Notes: generated by a model from the letters alone, not told the origin. A stretch of DNA of 64,000 nt from Dryococelus australis (GCA_029891345.1 CM056994.1:57505251-57569250); one strand, 5' to 3'. Positions 11,955-24,801 are shown, counted from the first letter of the stretch. Numbers and translations are program-made.

Positions 11955-13486
11955 GACCAATGCCAGACGGTGGTCAAACGCCCACGATGCTACAATCTTT
12001 CACGGAGAGGCAGATTCGTTAATGTCTACTGCCAACACAACTACAGCTTACGAGCACTAACTGGGAAAGTGCTTGAGGAATAAAACAATTTTTTTATGCA
12101 TCCAAATGAATTGTGTTTATAGAAGCGATTTTTTTTTTAACCAAATAATTCCGTTCTTATTTGGTTGCCCTATACACATAATATTTTATTGGCGCAACTT
12201 GCCTACATGCAAGTACAATAAAAGTTCATTTTGTTTGCGAAAAGTAAATTACTGGTTGAACCGAGGTTCGAACACAACCTGAAGCGATCTCAGCCCAAGC
12301 GATCGTTAGTTTTCAGATGCAATTGCTCCAAATCCAACACGTGACAATTACGTTCCCCCGATAACTCTGCAGCCAGCAAAATGAATGTGCTGCAACTGGA
12401 CATATCTAATTCTGTGGTCGCCAGCAATTAGTTACCAATAAGCCTAAGAGCATATTAGATTGTTGCAGCTTACCTACATGTTTATTCATTCCCATTAACA
12501 CCTTCACATTACCCTATCATGGTTTACAAATTTCACGACAGCAAAACTGATTAATTAAGAATATAGTTATCGTAAAATGGTTGTGTACTCTAAATGCATG
12601 TAGACGATGTCGGAATAATCAAACAGACGATCGGATTAAAAAAATTAATACATTTCTAAACATATTTTTTGGCTTAAGGAAATTAATACGCATGTTTAGA
12701 GCAAGAGGTGATAAGTAGCGTCAACAAAGTATTGTTCAGCGGAAACAAATACCGTTCGGGTAAATTTATTTTTGGTTCCCACAGCTTCATCTTTCACTCT
12801 TTCTTTTCATCAGCGAGGAATAATCCGATCAGTCTGTGGCACACCTAACTTTTCATGCACCACTTTCCACTCCGACATCGCGAGGGCCAACCACGCAATT
12901 CCAGTACCATAGAGCATGCGCTTAGGCATTGTCTTTTCCAGTTATGGAGGATAACTATACCTGCTGTCTTCACTCCAGTCTGTGGCATTCAATGAAAGTA
13001 AAACACTTTTCCGTTGGTATTACACAGCTTATCAGCAAATGCATGAGCTTAGATCGAAGAGTGTGCCTGCCACGCCACTTCGCTGCAACAAAACAAGTCA
13101 TTTTCTGACTGGCGTTTGATGTTTTGTGGGAACAATGTCTACTTGGTGTTAAACAGTAGACAACACTCGACGATTGTTATTTTTCATATAAGGGGAAGAC
13201 AGAACCCTTCTTCGCACACTGAAGTCATTCGTCGTCTTTATTCGTTGTTCAACTGAATAACTCGATGAATCGCTGACTTCTGGTGGGTGGTTGGAATATT
13301 TTCCCGTTCCTGCGCCAAAAAGTTTTTCGGTGGTTTTCTACGCGAAGCAAAAACTACAAACCATCCCGTCTTGAAAATATTTCGTGACAATTTTTTTTTA
13401 CAAAACACTGTGGACTTCATTGCAAGTTTGGTGTTTGATGACGAATTGCTTATACATGGTTGACAATTAGAGAATAAGAAATACTA
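11954..13486. other. Intergenic sequence, nothing recognised
   Basis: No ORF with family motifs and no repeats apart from short homopolymers. Confidence 0.4.
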
Positions 13487-13640
13487 TACACTGTTCATGA
13501 TAAACTGAGCACTTCAGAATGACCTGCTAAGATCTGCATGTATGAACATTGTGTATTTTCCGGCCATGTGCAAAAATAATATATCCATGGGCCTCGTCCC
13601 TTTATTCATGCTTCGGTAGGATGAAACTGTAAAAAATATT
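13487..13640. mobile_element. MITE family 2, fragment
   Basis: Starts CTGTTCATGATAAACTGAGC, followed by GACCTGCTAAGATCTGCATG and then a block TTTATTCATGCTTCGGTAGG. This order matches the right arms (read inward) of the fuller copies at 31320-31747 and 38083-38519. The opposite end is missing or too diverged to find. Confidence 0.65.
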
Positions 13641-13830
13641 TGAAAAGAAAATGTTTTATAAATATGCTAGTTCTTGTACTTTTAAACATTAAAAAATACG
13701 AAATGCAAAGGAAATAATTTCAGTTTTCACGTATGTAGACCTAACAGTTCTAATTCAACTTTAAGACGGGAGCTACTTTCTCTCAGTAGTTATCAACTTT
13801 ACTAGGTGCATGCCACTCATTGCTCTTGTA

Positions 13831-14070
13831 TAGGCTGTTAATGGTAAAGTGAGCACTTTTACAGCCGTAGTTACTTTATACTTTCAGCCATTTTTTATCC
13901 TTAAACCACAATTTTTTAAATATAAATACTTCCATGTAAGTAATATACACAGCGTGTATATTACACCGCACTCGGAAGTTAACGTCTAAGGATGAAATAA
14001 AATGTATATATTGACTACCATTCCAAATGAGATTGCTTTCAAAAGTGCTCACTCGATTGTGACTAGCCTA
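13831..14070. mobile_element. MITE family 1, copy A
   Basis: Ends are TAGGCTGTTAATGGTAAAGT and, inverted, AGTGCTCAC...TGACTAGCCTA. Length is about 240 bp and it is flanked by TA. The internal block with CCGCACTCGGAAGTTAACGT is shared with copies B, F, G and H. Non-coding, with structure typical of a Tc1/mariner-type MITE. Confidence 0.85.
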
Positions 14071-14149
14071 TATGTGAATATTTTCCCACAAGGACTACAG
14101 CCGGTAATAGTAGAAATATTGCTGGCAACGTGCATAAAGGTAGTAGTTT

Positions 14150-14507
14150 GAGCCGCAACTCTAGCGCTCGCGACATGTTTGCCGTGCGCGCCTATAATCT
14201 CCATTATTGCCGAAGGTGTTAGCCAGGAGGATATAAGTGCAGATCGTGTCGGCAGTCGGGTGCGTCCCTGACCGGCATGCTGGAGACGCGGCCTCGCAGC
14301 TGACTGTACGGCTCTCGTCACCGGCCCGCGTTGTGTTGTCACGTGTGAGCACAGCGGAACCGCGACCTTTCCGCGCGCCCGCCCTCCTGGCCTTTGCGGC
14401 GCGCCGTTTGGGGTGACGCCAGGCTATTAGCGCCCTTACGCTGCCGCTCACGTTACGGCGCGCTAAGTGCGGCCAGCACGCCGCGCGTGCGCAACACCAG
14501 GTGCCCG
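14150..14507. promoter_or_regulatory. GC-rich, CpG-dense island between two MITEs
   Basis: This stretch has many CG dinucleotides in otherwise AT-rich DNA and includes a TATA-like GGATATAAG near 14230. ORFs here (14049-14451 minus, 14394-14588 plus) have arbitrary composition and no motif. It could be a promoter or first-exon region of an unseen gene, or an old insertion. No transcript can be deduced from sequence alone. Confidence 0.3.
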
Positions 14508-14742
14508 TACGCTGTTCACGGTAAAGTGAGCACTTTCGAGAACCTAGTTACTTCTTCTTCTCAGCCATCCCCCCCCCCCTTTTTTTAAATTACCTTTATA
14601 AATTAATATTACCATGAAGGTAACAAACACAGTGTGTGTGTTCCATCGCACTCGAAAGTTAACGCCTGAGGTTATAATATAATGTGTCAATTGACTATTA
14701 TTCCAAATTCCAAATGAGAGGACTTTCAATAGAATAGCCTAT
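14508..14742. mobile_element. MITE family 1, copy B (right end deleted)
   Basis: Left end GCTGTTCACGGTAAAGTGAG, internal block CATCGCACTCGAAAGTTAAC, and right end GAATAGCCTA. The AGTGCTCACTTTACCGTGAA part of the right TIR is missing. A poly-C/poly-T slippage tract lies at 14570-14586. Confidence 0.83.
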
Positions 14743-14830
14743 GTAGACTGTTCACGGTAACATGAGCACGTGTTGAAGCCCTGCTTGAGATCTACTTGTA
14801 TGCACATAGAGTATTACTCTCTCACACGTA
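14743..14830. mobile_element. MITE family 2, terminal fragment
   Basis: Begins TAGACTGTTCACGGTAACAT directly after copy B and continues GAAGCCCTGCTTGAGATCTA. It matches the inverted right end of the family 2 copy at 31320-31747 and then fades out. Confidence 0.65.
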
Positions 14831-17200
14831 CGTAATTTTACGGACATTTTTTCTAACAGAGTAAATATGTCTTTGGCTCCGCTCTGTGAAATATTTGCCC
14901 ATGTTGCCCAAGCATAAAGCACGCTATTCACTTTGTTGTTGGACCAGAGCAAGTCAGCATACATTCAGAACGGACCAAAGTATTATTTGTCGGCAACGCC
15001 TAAACAATTTACTCATCCATTCAGACTCAGTATATACAATCGCGCGTACAGGAGGCTTTTTATTTACACCGACGGTCTTCGGCTGCAGGTTAATCACGAG
15101 AACGAAGATGAAAACATGTGATTCCAAAGTGAATTCGAAAGATGGCACGTACATAACTTTGAAGTTTGACCAGATGCAATAATTTCTTACGACTACTGGA
15201 GATGGAACACTGTCTGGATAATGTGTAATGTTAGTTATGACATGTGGGTTAAAAATCCATCTTTTAAATCCCAAGTATGCTAATGCGTCAGGGATAGAGA
15301 CCTGCAAAATTCGCGTTATTATTTAAGGACAGACTGAACTCCAAATTACTATGCGTTTCACCGACTTCAACCATTGGTTGGAAATACGTGTGGCACGCCT
15401 CGGAGAACTCTTGAGCCAATAATATAAGCTCAGCAGTAGAGTGGTCAATCTCCTTTAAGGGAATCAAGCAGGTAGGTGACGTTGTTTAATGTATAGCGGC
15501 CAATGAAACCACGGACTGTGCTCACTCCACAAGGCAGTGGAGTCTATCATGTTACCGAAAGATAACGCGAAACTTGCACGTCTCTAGTCATGGATACTAA
15601 GTCGAAATTAGGGTAGTTTAAAGCGATTATTTCCGTGAAATAATTTGATGACACCAACAGACAGCTGTGCTGATTGCAGTTTGTTGTTCCGCTACAGATT
15701 ATTTCATCAATAAATTTTCCCCAATATTTGTAGTAAATTAGTGTTTCAGGTCCATTTTCAAATATGCGTGCCACTAATAGGATTCACTTTAGACCACATT
15801 TCGTACATATTTCATCTTCTTTGTTCGTGATTAACCCGCAACTAAAGTTTGTTGGCTTACTTGAGATACTTCCTCTATAACGCAAAAACTACGAGTCCTA
15901 GTACTTAATAATCTTCCTTGAAGGCGACTGATTCTTAAACCATTGTATTGTTTAGGTATACGTTTAAGAGAAACGAATACGAAGCCCATATCTCACAGGC
16001 TATCATAACGAAACAAGTGCTGTGCCGGTTTAACGTCAACAATCAGTGAACCTGTCTTGTTTGCAACACACCGGAGCCATAAATTTAAGTCAGCTGTGTA
16101 GGGTTAATGTGAACTGGAAGGAAAAACTTTCTAACATAAATTACCAAACATATTCTATTATACACAGTATGATAAAGAATAAGTGAAATTATAGCCAAAG
16201 CTGTACGCTGGCAGAAGCGTGTGCCATTACTGCAGAAGTAAACTGTAATATTTCACGAGATTAATTTCCTTCAAGTAGCTTTAACTGCCCTGTGCCAGTT
16301 GCACATTGTAGGACCCTTTTACTCAGGATTGCGTTTCACATAGTTTCTACTTTCTCGTACTGCGTGGTTTTGAATTGACTTTCAGAGGCGCGTCAGATGA
16401 TTTTCCCTCTAGTTTAAAAAGTTACGGAAAGGTACAAGCTATTGAATACTATCCTGTCTACGAATGAATTTGCAATATATTTCGGTCGTCATCGCAAAGT
16501 TAGAGACGGTGCTTTATCGTGAGAATAGTCGTGACAGCTTGCGATTTTCAGTTCATTTTGAACGTGCCTGGAAATTTATTTTCGTAACTGACTGTCCTCT
16601 TTATGTAACGCTATTCCCCATTTATCCTTATTTCCAGATACAACTAGAATTCCGATATTCTAATAGTGAACGCCAAGTCTGCGAACAGCTAAGCCGTGTC
16701 AAGTATGACTCACCTAATCATAGATGTAGCGAGCCGCTGCAGCGTTTTGGAAATGATGTTGTGACAAATTGTTTTCGCAACACATGACAGTCTACAGTCA
16801 CACAATGTTGGGTGGGTAATATAATTTGCCGCTGCTAGCACATCATATTTTAAAAATGCAAATGGGCCATCATAAATGCTTGTCTCAGGCTACGTTGTGT
16901 AACACGTAATTAGTTAAAAGCCCGCCATTTTGCGTGATAACATGGTGCTACGTTAGACTTCACAGTACCCTACAAATGTCAGCTGATATAATTTTTTATT
17001 AGAGCCCCGAGTATTTCGCGGATTTAGTTGGCAACAAGCTAGGCTGGACAGCCCTCTATACACTCAAGGTATTATAGTTTGCTTGTTGGTTACTGTGATC
17101 AAGCTAGGCCTCTGTACGGGACTGTTCAGCACTCACTCACACTACTGCTTCCTGCTTATTACTGAGACTCATAGTTGGAACGAGGAGGGTCTTAACAACT
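14831..17200. other. Intergenic sequence, nothing recognised
   Basis: AT-rich, with only short ORFs lacking known motifs. No repeat of note. Confidence 0.4.
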
Positions 17201-17206
17201 GTCGTA

Positions 17207-17460
17207 AGTACTATAGAAATGCCGATTCGGGCACAAACGCAAAAAAGTGGTTCAAAAAGTTGCATTTGGGAGCAGTTGCAAAAAAGTAACTCAAAAAGTT
17301 GCGTTTTGTTAGATCGTACTCTTTAGAAAAAAAAGTTGCGTCAAACTTTGCGTTTGAGTGCATCTGCAAAAATACGCGTAAAAAGTTACGGTTGAGCACA
17401 ATTGCATAAAGTGGCTCAAAAAATTTGAATACGTACAAAATAAAATATTTTATATAATAA
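17207..17460. repeat. Polinton left terminal inverted repeat
   Basis: About 254 bp, matching 28666-28913 inverted, from GAAATGCCGATTCGGGCAC inward to a final TTTATATAATAA next to the first ORF. It contains iterated units of about 39 bp built on GTTGCAAAAAAGT and CTCAAAAAGTTGCG. Confidence 0.93.
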
Positions 17461-20400
17461 ATGAGCAAGAATAAAAATCAACTGATGTCTAATATGATGA
17501 CGACCATGACAATGAAAAAGGCTAACGCAACTGGTAATGTTTGGAAAGAATATAAATTTAAGAAAGATATTTTTGTGAAAAGAAAGAAGAAACATCAAGA
17601 GAAGTATGTCAAGTGTAAGACTTGTAATAATTTTTTCAAATCATCTCTCATAAGAAGTCATCGTAAAAGTAGATTGCACAAAGGTCTTACACCAATACAT
17701 AATAAATCAGACGAACCAACAAATGTATGGGATTTTTTTTTAAATATCACAACATTTAATATTAAAACAGAAGTTCCCACGAGAGAAACAAGTGAAATGT
17801 GAAATTTGTAATCACTATTACAAACCGTCTCTCATAAGAAGTCACTTGAGAAGTAAAATACATAAGTGCACACTCAGATTCAGTGTAGAAGAAATCGAAA
17901 CAGCATTTCAAAGTAGGATCAAGACTTATGCTGTAAAGAATGTGAATGCATACAAAGACCCAAATCATTTCCTAAACGATGTAAAAGAAACTGTCACAGG
18001 ACTAATTAATAAACATTTAAAATCACTCAAAGTGAACATGAAACTCTTCACTGAGTACAAAAGGGGAATTGGTGAGAATATTGAATATGTAGAAAGCTCC
18101 TTTAAAACAAAGACCGAAATTATACTGAAATTGACTAATCTTTAAGAACATTATGCCAACAGCATATCGAAAATCATAGCTTAGAAGGGGGCTTTCGAAG
18201 CAACGGGATCTCAGTGGGCACTCGACAGAATATTTAAACTAGAAGTGCGAATAAATAAATATGTACCATTCAAGGGCAGTTCGTATGTTGATCGCCCAGA
18301 AAAAATCAACGATAAGCAGGCACTAATTAATGTTAAGAACAATGATCAAAAATGTTTTTTGTGGTCTGTTCTATCTGCATTGTATCAAGTACAAGGAAAC
18401 ATCAAAGAGTGAATAAATGCATAGCTTACTGAGTTTGATGATGCACTTAAGGGTTTGGAATTTTTAACGAAATTGGATGGCATACCAACTGTTGGGAAAA
18501 GAAGTGGAATTTCTATTAATGTATACGCATATGAAGAAAAAGATGGTGATAAGAAATATATAATCTCCCCATTAAAAACAACAAAAAAATAAGATGGATA
18601 AGCACATTAACCTACTCAATATCAAAGACGAAAAGAACGACCACTACTGCTGGATAAAAAGTCTTTCGAGACTTATCGCATCACAAGTATCAAATAATGG
18701 TCACTATATGTATATATATAACATATATATATGCGATACATGTTTGCAACATTTCTACTCTGTAAGTAAGCTAAAAGGTCACGAACAAGACTGCGGAGCT
18801 CACGATGGTGTTAGAGTTGAACTACCATCTAAAGGAAAAAAATTACAAACAAAAATCATTCTTTGAGAGTTCTGTTTGTGATATATGCTGATTTTGAATG
18901 TTTGTTGACTAAAATTGAAAATTGCCAACCAAACCCCGACGAATCCTACACGAAACCACACCAAAAAAGAGCCTATTAGCTTCTGTTACTATGTAAAATA
19001 CGAACATGGATACTATAAACCACCAGTAACTTATGAAGGATCTGATGCATCTACTGTATTCGTTAAAATGGTAATGGAAGAAGAAAAGTCTCTTGATGAT
19101 ATATACACAAATGGTAAACCAATGCTTCCACTAACTCAGAAAGAACAAATTGTTTATGATACAGCTACCCATTGTCATATATGTGAAAAGTCTTTGAATG
19201 GTGATTCTGTGAGAGATCATGATCATCTTACGGGGAAATTTAGGGGAGCTGTGCATAGAGATAGTAACTTATCGTATAGAAATCCATGTTTTGCCCCAGT
19301 GTTTATACACAATCTATCTGGTTATGACACACATTTATTCATAAGAGATCTTGGCATCGATGAAAATAAAATTGATCTAATTCCCAACGATGAAGAAAAA
19401 TATATTTCTTTTACGAAACATGTATGTGAAAGTGTAAATCTTAGATTTATTGACTCATTTAAATTTATGGCTAGTAGTATCGATAAACTCTCTAGCAACC
19501 TTTCCAGAAGCCAATTCCTAGAAACATGTGAGCATTTTTCCAATGAACTTCTTGACTTTGTTATAAGAAAAGATGTTTATCCATATGACTACATGGATAG
19601 TGCTGAAAAATTTTGTGAGGCATCCAAAGATGCATTTCACAACAAACTCAATAAATGTGACATTGCAGACAGGGATTACGAATTTGCGAGAAAGGTGTGG
19701 GAAAAAATCAACACAAAATCTCTAAGAGAGTACACAGAACTTTATAACAAATCTGATGTATTGATACTGTCTGATATAATGGAAAATTTTACAGATGTGT
19801 GTCTATGTCTCAAAACATATAAGCTAGATCCAGCATGGTATTTCACAGCCCCAGGGTTAGCGTGGGATGCTATGCTCAAACATACTAAGATAGAACTATA
19901 ATTATTAACAGATTACGACATGATTTTGATGATAGAAAAAGGTGTTCGTGGTGGAATTTCACAATGTTGTAAGCGATATGCTAAAGCAAATAATAAATAC
20001 ATGAATGCTTATGATAGTACAAAGGAAATCTTTTATCTTACATATCTGGACGCCAAAACTTATATGGATGGGCTATGAGCCAGTATTTACCCTATGGTGG
20101 GTTTAAATGGAGAAATACAAATATAGATGTAACAAAAATACGAGATGATTCTAGAAAAGGTTATATATTGGAAGTTGATTTGGAATACCCACATGAACTA
20201 CACGATCTCCACAAAGATCTGCCATTGGCACCAGAGAATAAAATACCAGAAGGTTAAAAAAATCCCAAACTCTTAACTACTCTGTATGATAAAGAAAAAT
20301 GTGTATTACACTATGTAAATCTTAAGCAATAGCTATCTCTCGGAATGAAGTTGAAAAAGATTCATAGAGTTCTGGAGTTTGATCAATAAGATTGGCTTAA

Positions 20401-21280
20401 GTCCTATATTAATGTAAAAACAAACATGCGAACAAAGTCTACAAATGACTTTGAAAAAGATTTCTACAAATTAATGAACAGTTCTGTTTTTGAAAAAACA
20501 ATGGAAAATATCAGAAACAGAGTGGATATACAGTTGTACACAAGTTCTAAGCAAATTGATAAACTAGTGGCTAAACCAAACTTTAAAGATAGAACTATAT
20601 TTACTAACTCTTTGGTAGCAGTTCATATGATTAAAACAAAACTGTGCTTTAACAAACCCATTTATGTTGAAATGAGTATACTTGATCTATCGAAAGTCTT
20701 AATGTACGATTTTCACTATAATATAATGAAACCAAAGTATGGGGAAACTATTGAACTGTGCTACCAAGATACTGATTTACACATCTATTATATAAGAACA
20801 TCAGACTTCTACAGTGACATGAAAGAAATGGTCGATCATTTTGATACTTCTGACTATAAAAAAGATAATCCATATGGTATACCGTTAGTTAGCAAAAAGA
20901 TCATTGGCAAAATGAAAGATGAATGTAATGGAAAAATAATGGAAGAATTTATTGGATTGAAATCGAAAATGTATGCAATAAATGTGGAAGGAGGTGTAAA
21001 GAAAAGAGCAAAGGGTGTGAAAAACACTGTAATCCGAAATGAGATTAGTTTTGGTGACTACAAAAAGTGTTTGTTTAATTTAAAAAAAAGTGTTGTACAA
21101 ATGTATGAATCTTATTAAAACTAAGAAACATGAACTCTATACGATTGCATTGAGAAAAAAGTATTAAGTTTCGAAGATGATAAAAGATTTATTCTTAAAG
21201 ATGGTATTAATACACTACCATGGGGGCACTACAAAATTGAAAAAGAGTGATACTATGAAGAATGATATAACAGTAAATGA
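17461..21280 (+). pseudogene. polB: Polinton protein-primed DNA polymerase B, broken
   Basis: Replicates the element from a protein primer and would be the largest gene. An N-terminal region with Cys/His finger-like repeats (CKTCNNFF and CEICNHYY, each followed by H residues) lies at 17461-17880. NVKNNDQKCFLWSVLSAL follows near 18330-18385. The exonuclease block is next: Exo I YADFECLL near 18880, a C-x2-C plus RDHDHLTGKFRG insert near 19172-19250, Exo II HNLSGYDTHLF near 19310 and Exo III YNKSDVLIL near 19745. Polymerase motif A (YLDA, near 20044) is damaged. Motif B KLMNSSVFEKTMEN lies near 20471. Motif C is YQDTDL near 20762, with Leu in place of the usual Ser. At least six frameshifts or stops separate the readable pieces. 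Confidence 0.93.
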
Positions 21281-21390
21281 TTTTAATGGATAACCATCCA
21301 TCAAAAACTAATAACCATACATGTTTGTGCACTATTGGAATTCGGTGATTCTTTCACTTTTAATATCTCAAATTAGGTTTCTTTGGCTTA

Positions 21391-22593
21391 CTAGTACCAC
21401 TTACAAATCGTTGTTGTCAATTTTGGCTTATTAAAATGAACTGTAAGTTTCAGATTAGTTCGATCTTTTACAATAGCGATTTTTCTGCAAGAACAATCAA
21501 TAACATACAATGGCCTTCTCCCAATAAATAACCCAGAGTTGAAGCGCAGTTCATTATTACGATAAGAGGTATCCAGTTTAGTCTTTGAATTTCTAAAATC
21601 AATGTAAGCAATATACATCTTATCGAAAATTCTATCATCAATGTTTAAATTCCAATTCTCTTTGGGAAACACTTCATTCCGTCCATTCTTAATAAAAATA
21701 ATTTTGACAAAACAAGAGTCAAATATTGAACCGTGTGTGAATTTTCCAGTATCTTCTTTTCTGTTTTGCTGAAAACCAATAATGACAAAGTCTGGCATAT
21801 CAAATTGGATCGAATTGAACTGATCTTTTATATCAAACTGAAATGAGTTTGCATTAGCAGGTACAGGTTTTTCAAGATATTGCCAATAACTAAAACCAAT
21901 TGGAATTTTGGGGTGTTTGTATAAATTTACATTAATTTCGTCTCCATAAATAGGATCGTATTCAACAATTGACCACAGAATTTCTATTTTCTCAATAACT
22001 ATTTTAGCAGCATCTGGTCTATTATCTTCATCATCAGATTCATCTGCTTTCTTTGGGGGTCTTCTGTAAAAAGAAACATCATCATTAGAATTTCGAATGA
22101 ATGTGATCTTGTACCCACCTTTCCAGAATATTTCATTACAATCTCTCATAAACCCAGACAAATATCTTAATGGATAGGTAATTTCGTTATGCTTATCTTT
22201 CCTAACATATTTACCTAGTTCTATCCCCCACATTTGGAAGTATGCTGATTCTGATTCCGAACCTAGCAATGTATATATCATTGTTGAAGTGATGCCAGGG
22301 TTGTCAATACTTTCGATTATACAACCATGTTTAGAGATCTCTAACCTTGAGAAATGGAATGGGAAGAAATTCTCACAAAGATCAATATTTGATGTTTTTT
22401 CATAATCTGCATTTGTATCTCTCTTAGTTAGCTTATACTGTTGGTATACATAAGCTTCATTTGGATGTGAAAATGCATCGCCAATAGGAATATCAAACTT
22501 AATGCGCTTGTTGTATTCATTCAAATTATTTTTTGTTTGGTCGTTTGGCGGAAACGACTGATGCTCATAACTTTCGATTTTTTGTGGATCCAT
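21391..22593 (-). CDS. Polinton major capsid-like protein (double jelly roll), intact ORF
   Basis: A 400-codon minus-strand ORF with no internal stop, starting at an ATG just downstream of the AATAAATG-type context also seen at the TIR-proximal genes. Size, position next to the integrase gene and a beta-rich C-terminal half (for example PDFVIIGFQQNRK, then RRPLYVIDCSCRK near the end) agree with the double-jelly-roll major capsid protein described for Polintons. The middle has an acidic linker (KKADESDDEDNRPD). It is the longest unbroken gene of the element. The C terminus may be slightly shortened. The capsid assignment rests on recognition of the family pattern and not on a structure. Confidence 0.75.
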   Translation of the reverse strand: MDPQKIESYEHQSFPPNDQTKNNLNEYNKRIKFDIPIGDAFSHPNEAYVYQQYKLTKRDTNADYEKTSNIDLCENFFPFHFSRLEISKHGCIIESIDNPGITSTMIYTLLGSESESAYFQMWGIELGKYVRKDKHNEITYPLRYLSGFMRDCNEIFWKGGYKITFIRNSNDDVSFYRRPPKKADESDDEDNRPDAAKIVIEKIEILWSIVEYDPIYGDEINVNLYKHPKIPIGFSYWQYLEKPVPANANSFQFDIKDQFNSIQFDMPDFVIIGFQQNRKEDTGKFTHGSIFDSCFVKIIFIKNGRNEVFPKENWNLNIDDRIFDKMYIAYIDFRNSKTKLDTSYRNNELRFNSGLFIGRRPLYVIDCSCRKIAIVKDRTNLKLTVHFNKPKLTTTICKWY

Positions 22594-22614
22594 TTATTAT
22601 ATAGAAAAAAATAT

Positions 22615-23600
22615 CTTAAACGACTACACTTTTCTTATCAACCCAAGAATTATGGCTAATCTCAAAACCTAACAATTTAATTGGCAGCATATTTCCTTTT
22701 CTTCGCAAAACTTTTCCCACTAAGTAGCCTTTATCATATTTGGTATTTAAGCAGCTCCGGCTCATAAAAATACTTTTAATAAGTTCATTTTTTTAAATAT
22801 TTTATTCCATATGTTGTGGGGTTTGTGTGCAATACTTCACACGCCTCAAATACTTCAGTGGACCAATTTGGTGCATTTCCTTTTTCAAACAAATTTCTAC
22901 TTTTACTTATAAGAACTTTATCTCCTATAGAAAACTTTGTTTCAACCATTTTTCTTTCTCCTCCATACATGTTGATTAGAATAGAACTTTCATTCTTTGC
23001 ATTTACATTGGTGGGTTTCATTCCGATAGTACTGCAAACAGTGTTATTGTATTCACTTATTAATTTCGGGAATATAGCCACCCATTCATAACTTCCCTGT
23101 ACAGTAAATATCTTCCACATTTTCTCCTTCAATTTTCTATTAAATTTTTCTACGACGCTAGCTTTCTTTTCACTGTATGTTGAATATTGTGTTATATTGT
23201 TATTGGCTATTAATGTCTTAAATAATTTATTGTAAAATTATTTCCTTTCGTCTGTTTGTAAATGCATGGGTTTGCGATCATTCAAAATAGTTTTAAATGT
23301 TAACATAACATTTTCACCAGTTTGATCTTTGATTGGTATTGCCCATGCATATCGGGAACAAAATATCTATCACAGTTTACGTATATTAAAACCCTTTGTT
23401 AATTCTGTGTATACATTTTAAAGATCCAGAATTCATCTCAACTAAATCAGCTTGCGAAAGATCATCGATGCCAAAAAATAGAACAGTTCTCCTGGGGAAG
23501 TTTTTTCGCATTGGTTTATGAATTTCATTTACAATATCGTTTTTATACCCCCACCAGTGAATATCGAGTTATTGGTAACAGAACATCTACAAACACATTT
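22615..23600 (-). pseudogene. int: Polinton retroviral-type integrase, broken
   Basis: Joins the element ends to target DNA, giving the 6 bp duplication. Minus-strand pieces show DLSQADLVEM near 23435-23466 (first catalytic Asp), HLQTDERK near 23243-23265 (second Asp) and VVEKFNRKLKEK near 23120-23156 (Glu). There are 33 residues between the second Asp and the Glu, close to the usual DDx35E. The longest open piece, 22785-23132, carries the post-catalytic segment and an SH3-like KFSIGDKVLIS. After a stop, a chromodomain-like piece (YLVGKVLRRKGN, then SHNSWVDKKSVV) lies at 22618-22760. Several stops and frame changes make it non-functional. Confidence 0.9.
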
Positions 23601-23720
23601 AATTCTTACCTTGTTATTATTTGTAAGTTAATATTAAATTTTATAACTTAGTGTATTTTTTATACATTTGAGACAGTATACATTTAAGTTTTCATTATTA
23701 ATTTTATTTATTTATATAAT

Positions 23721-24764
23721 AAATGAGACAACAAAAAATTGTAAACAATTTAGAGAAGAATATAGAGAGAAGAAGACAGTTAATTGAAAAGTTTAAAACT
23801 TTTAGAAAATTTCGCCAAGATGAATGTGATAAAAAAAAAAAATGAACCACCATTGATAGATGCGATAGAAGATTTGGGACAAAAAATTGGAGACGCAACA
23901 AATGAGAATAAGAACTTAATAAAAGAACTTGTTCCATTTGCTGTTAAGAATTTAGACTACCCACAGACACCAACAGAAATATCTTTTGAGAGAAAACTGT
24001 TTAGTAAAACAGGCACCGAAGAACGCTATGACGATGACGATGAATGCTTGACGATGGTGTTAAACACATTTACGATGGGGATGAATGCTATGACGATGAC
24101 GATGAACGCTATGACGAAACATTGGGGCGTTTGAAAACTGATATCTCACAGTTAACTAACTAAAAAACAACATTAACTGAAAATAAAGTGGCCGATTTCT
24201 TAATTGACTGCAAAGACGATGTTTTTGGACTAAAGGCTGATAAAGGTAGATTGTATATTGGTGATAGCAAAGTAACATTCAACAATGACAAATCTACTGT
24301 AAAAGGCCGAACATACACTGGAACTGATGGTTTGATGAAATTACTAACTAGTAATAAACTAACAGAAAGCGACTACACTGCAACCGACTATGAACACTAT
24401 AGTTGTATCCTAGCAGATACAAACACAGTTTTTCAAAACAATGATCCAAACTTGGGAACGCCAAAATCGAGTAAAGGGAATAAATGGAAAAATTATTGTT
24501 AAACCTATTTACGATTCGATCAAAAAGAAACATATCACACCTAAAAAGGGGAAAGATATAAAGAAATATACAGACTCTCCCAAAGAATACATATGGATGG
24601 ATGATATTAGGATGCTTATTGATCGACTTCTCGTTATTTATGCCGAAGAGAATGCTGGAAATGATAACTATTACAATGAAAAAATTGGAATAATGAATAT
24701 GCTCAACAGCAAGTTTAGTGACTTTGTTGTGTTTAATCCAAAAGGTATACCATATCTGATATGA
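23721..24764 (+). pseudogene. Polinton-associated conserved protein of unknown function, broken
   Basis: Four overlapping frame pieces (from about 23721, 23784, 24188 and 24441) read as one lineage. They show a coiled, Lys/Glu-rich N terminus (NNLEKNIERRRQLIEKF), then an acidic repeat (YDDDDE) at 24026-24112. The piece around 24200-24480 contains GLKADKGRLYIGDSKVTF and a DNDP-like NNDPNLGTPKSSKG. The C-terminal piece has YIWMDDIRMLIDRLLVIYAEENAGN. Its layout resembles a protein repeatedly found in insect Polintons (DUF8207-like), but that label is tentative. No enzymatic motif was seen. Confidence 0.6.
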
Positions 24765-24801
24765 ATGTTAAACACAATACCACATACTTTTTGGGAGTCG
24801 T

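Noticed and set aside
14049-14588. Arg/Ala-rich ORFs in GC-rich DNA
   Set aside because: GC-rich DNA lacks stops by chance; no motif or homolog recognised.
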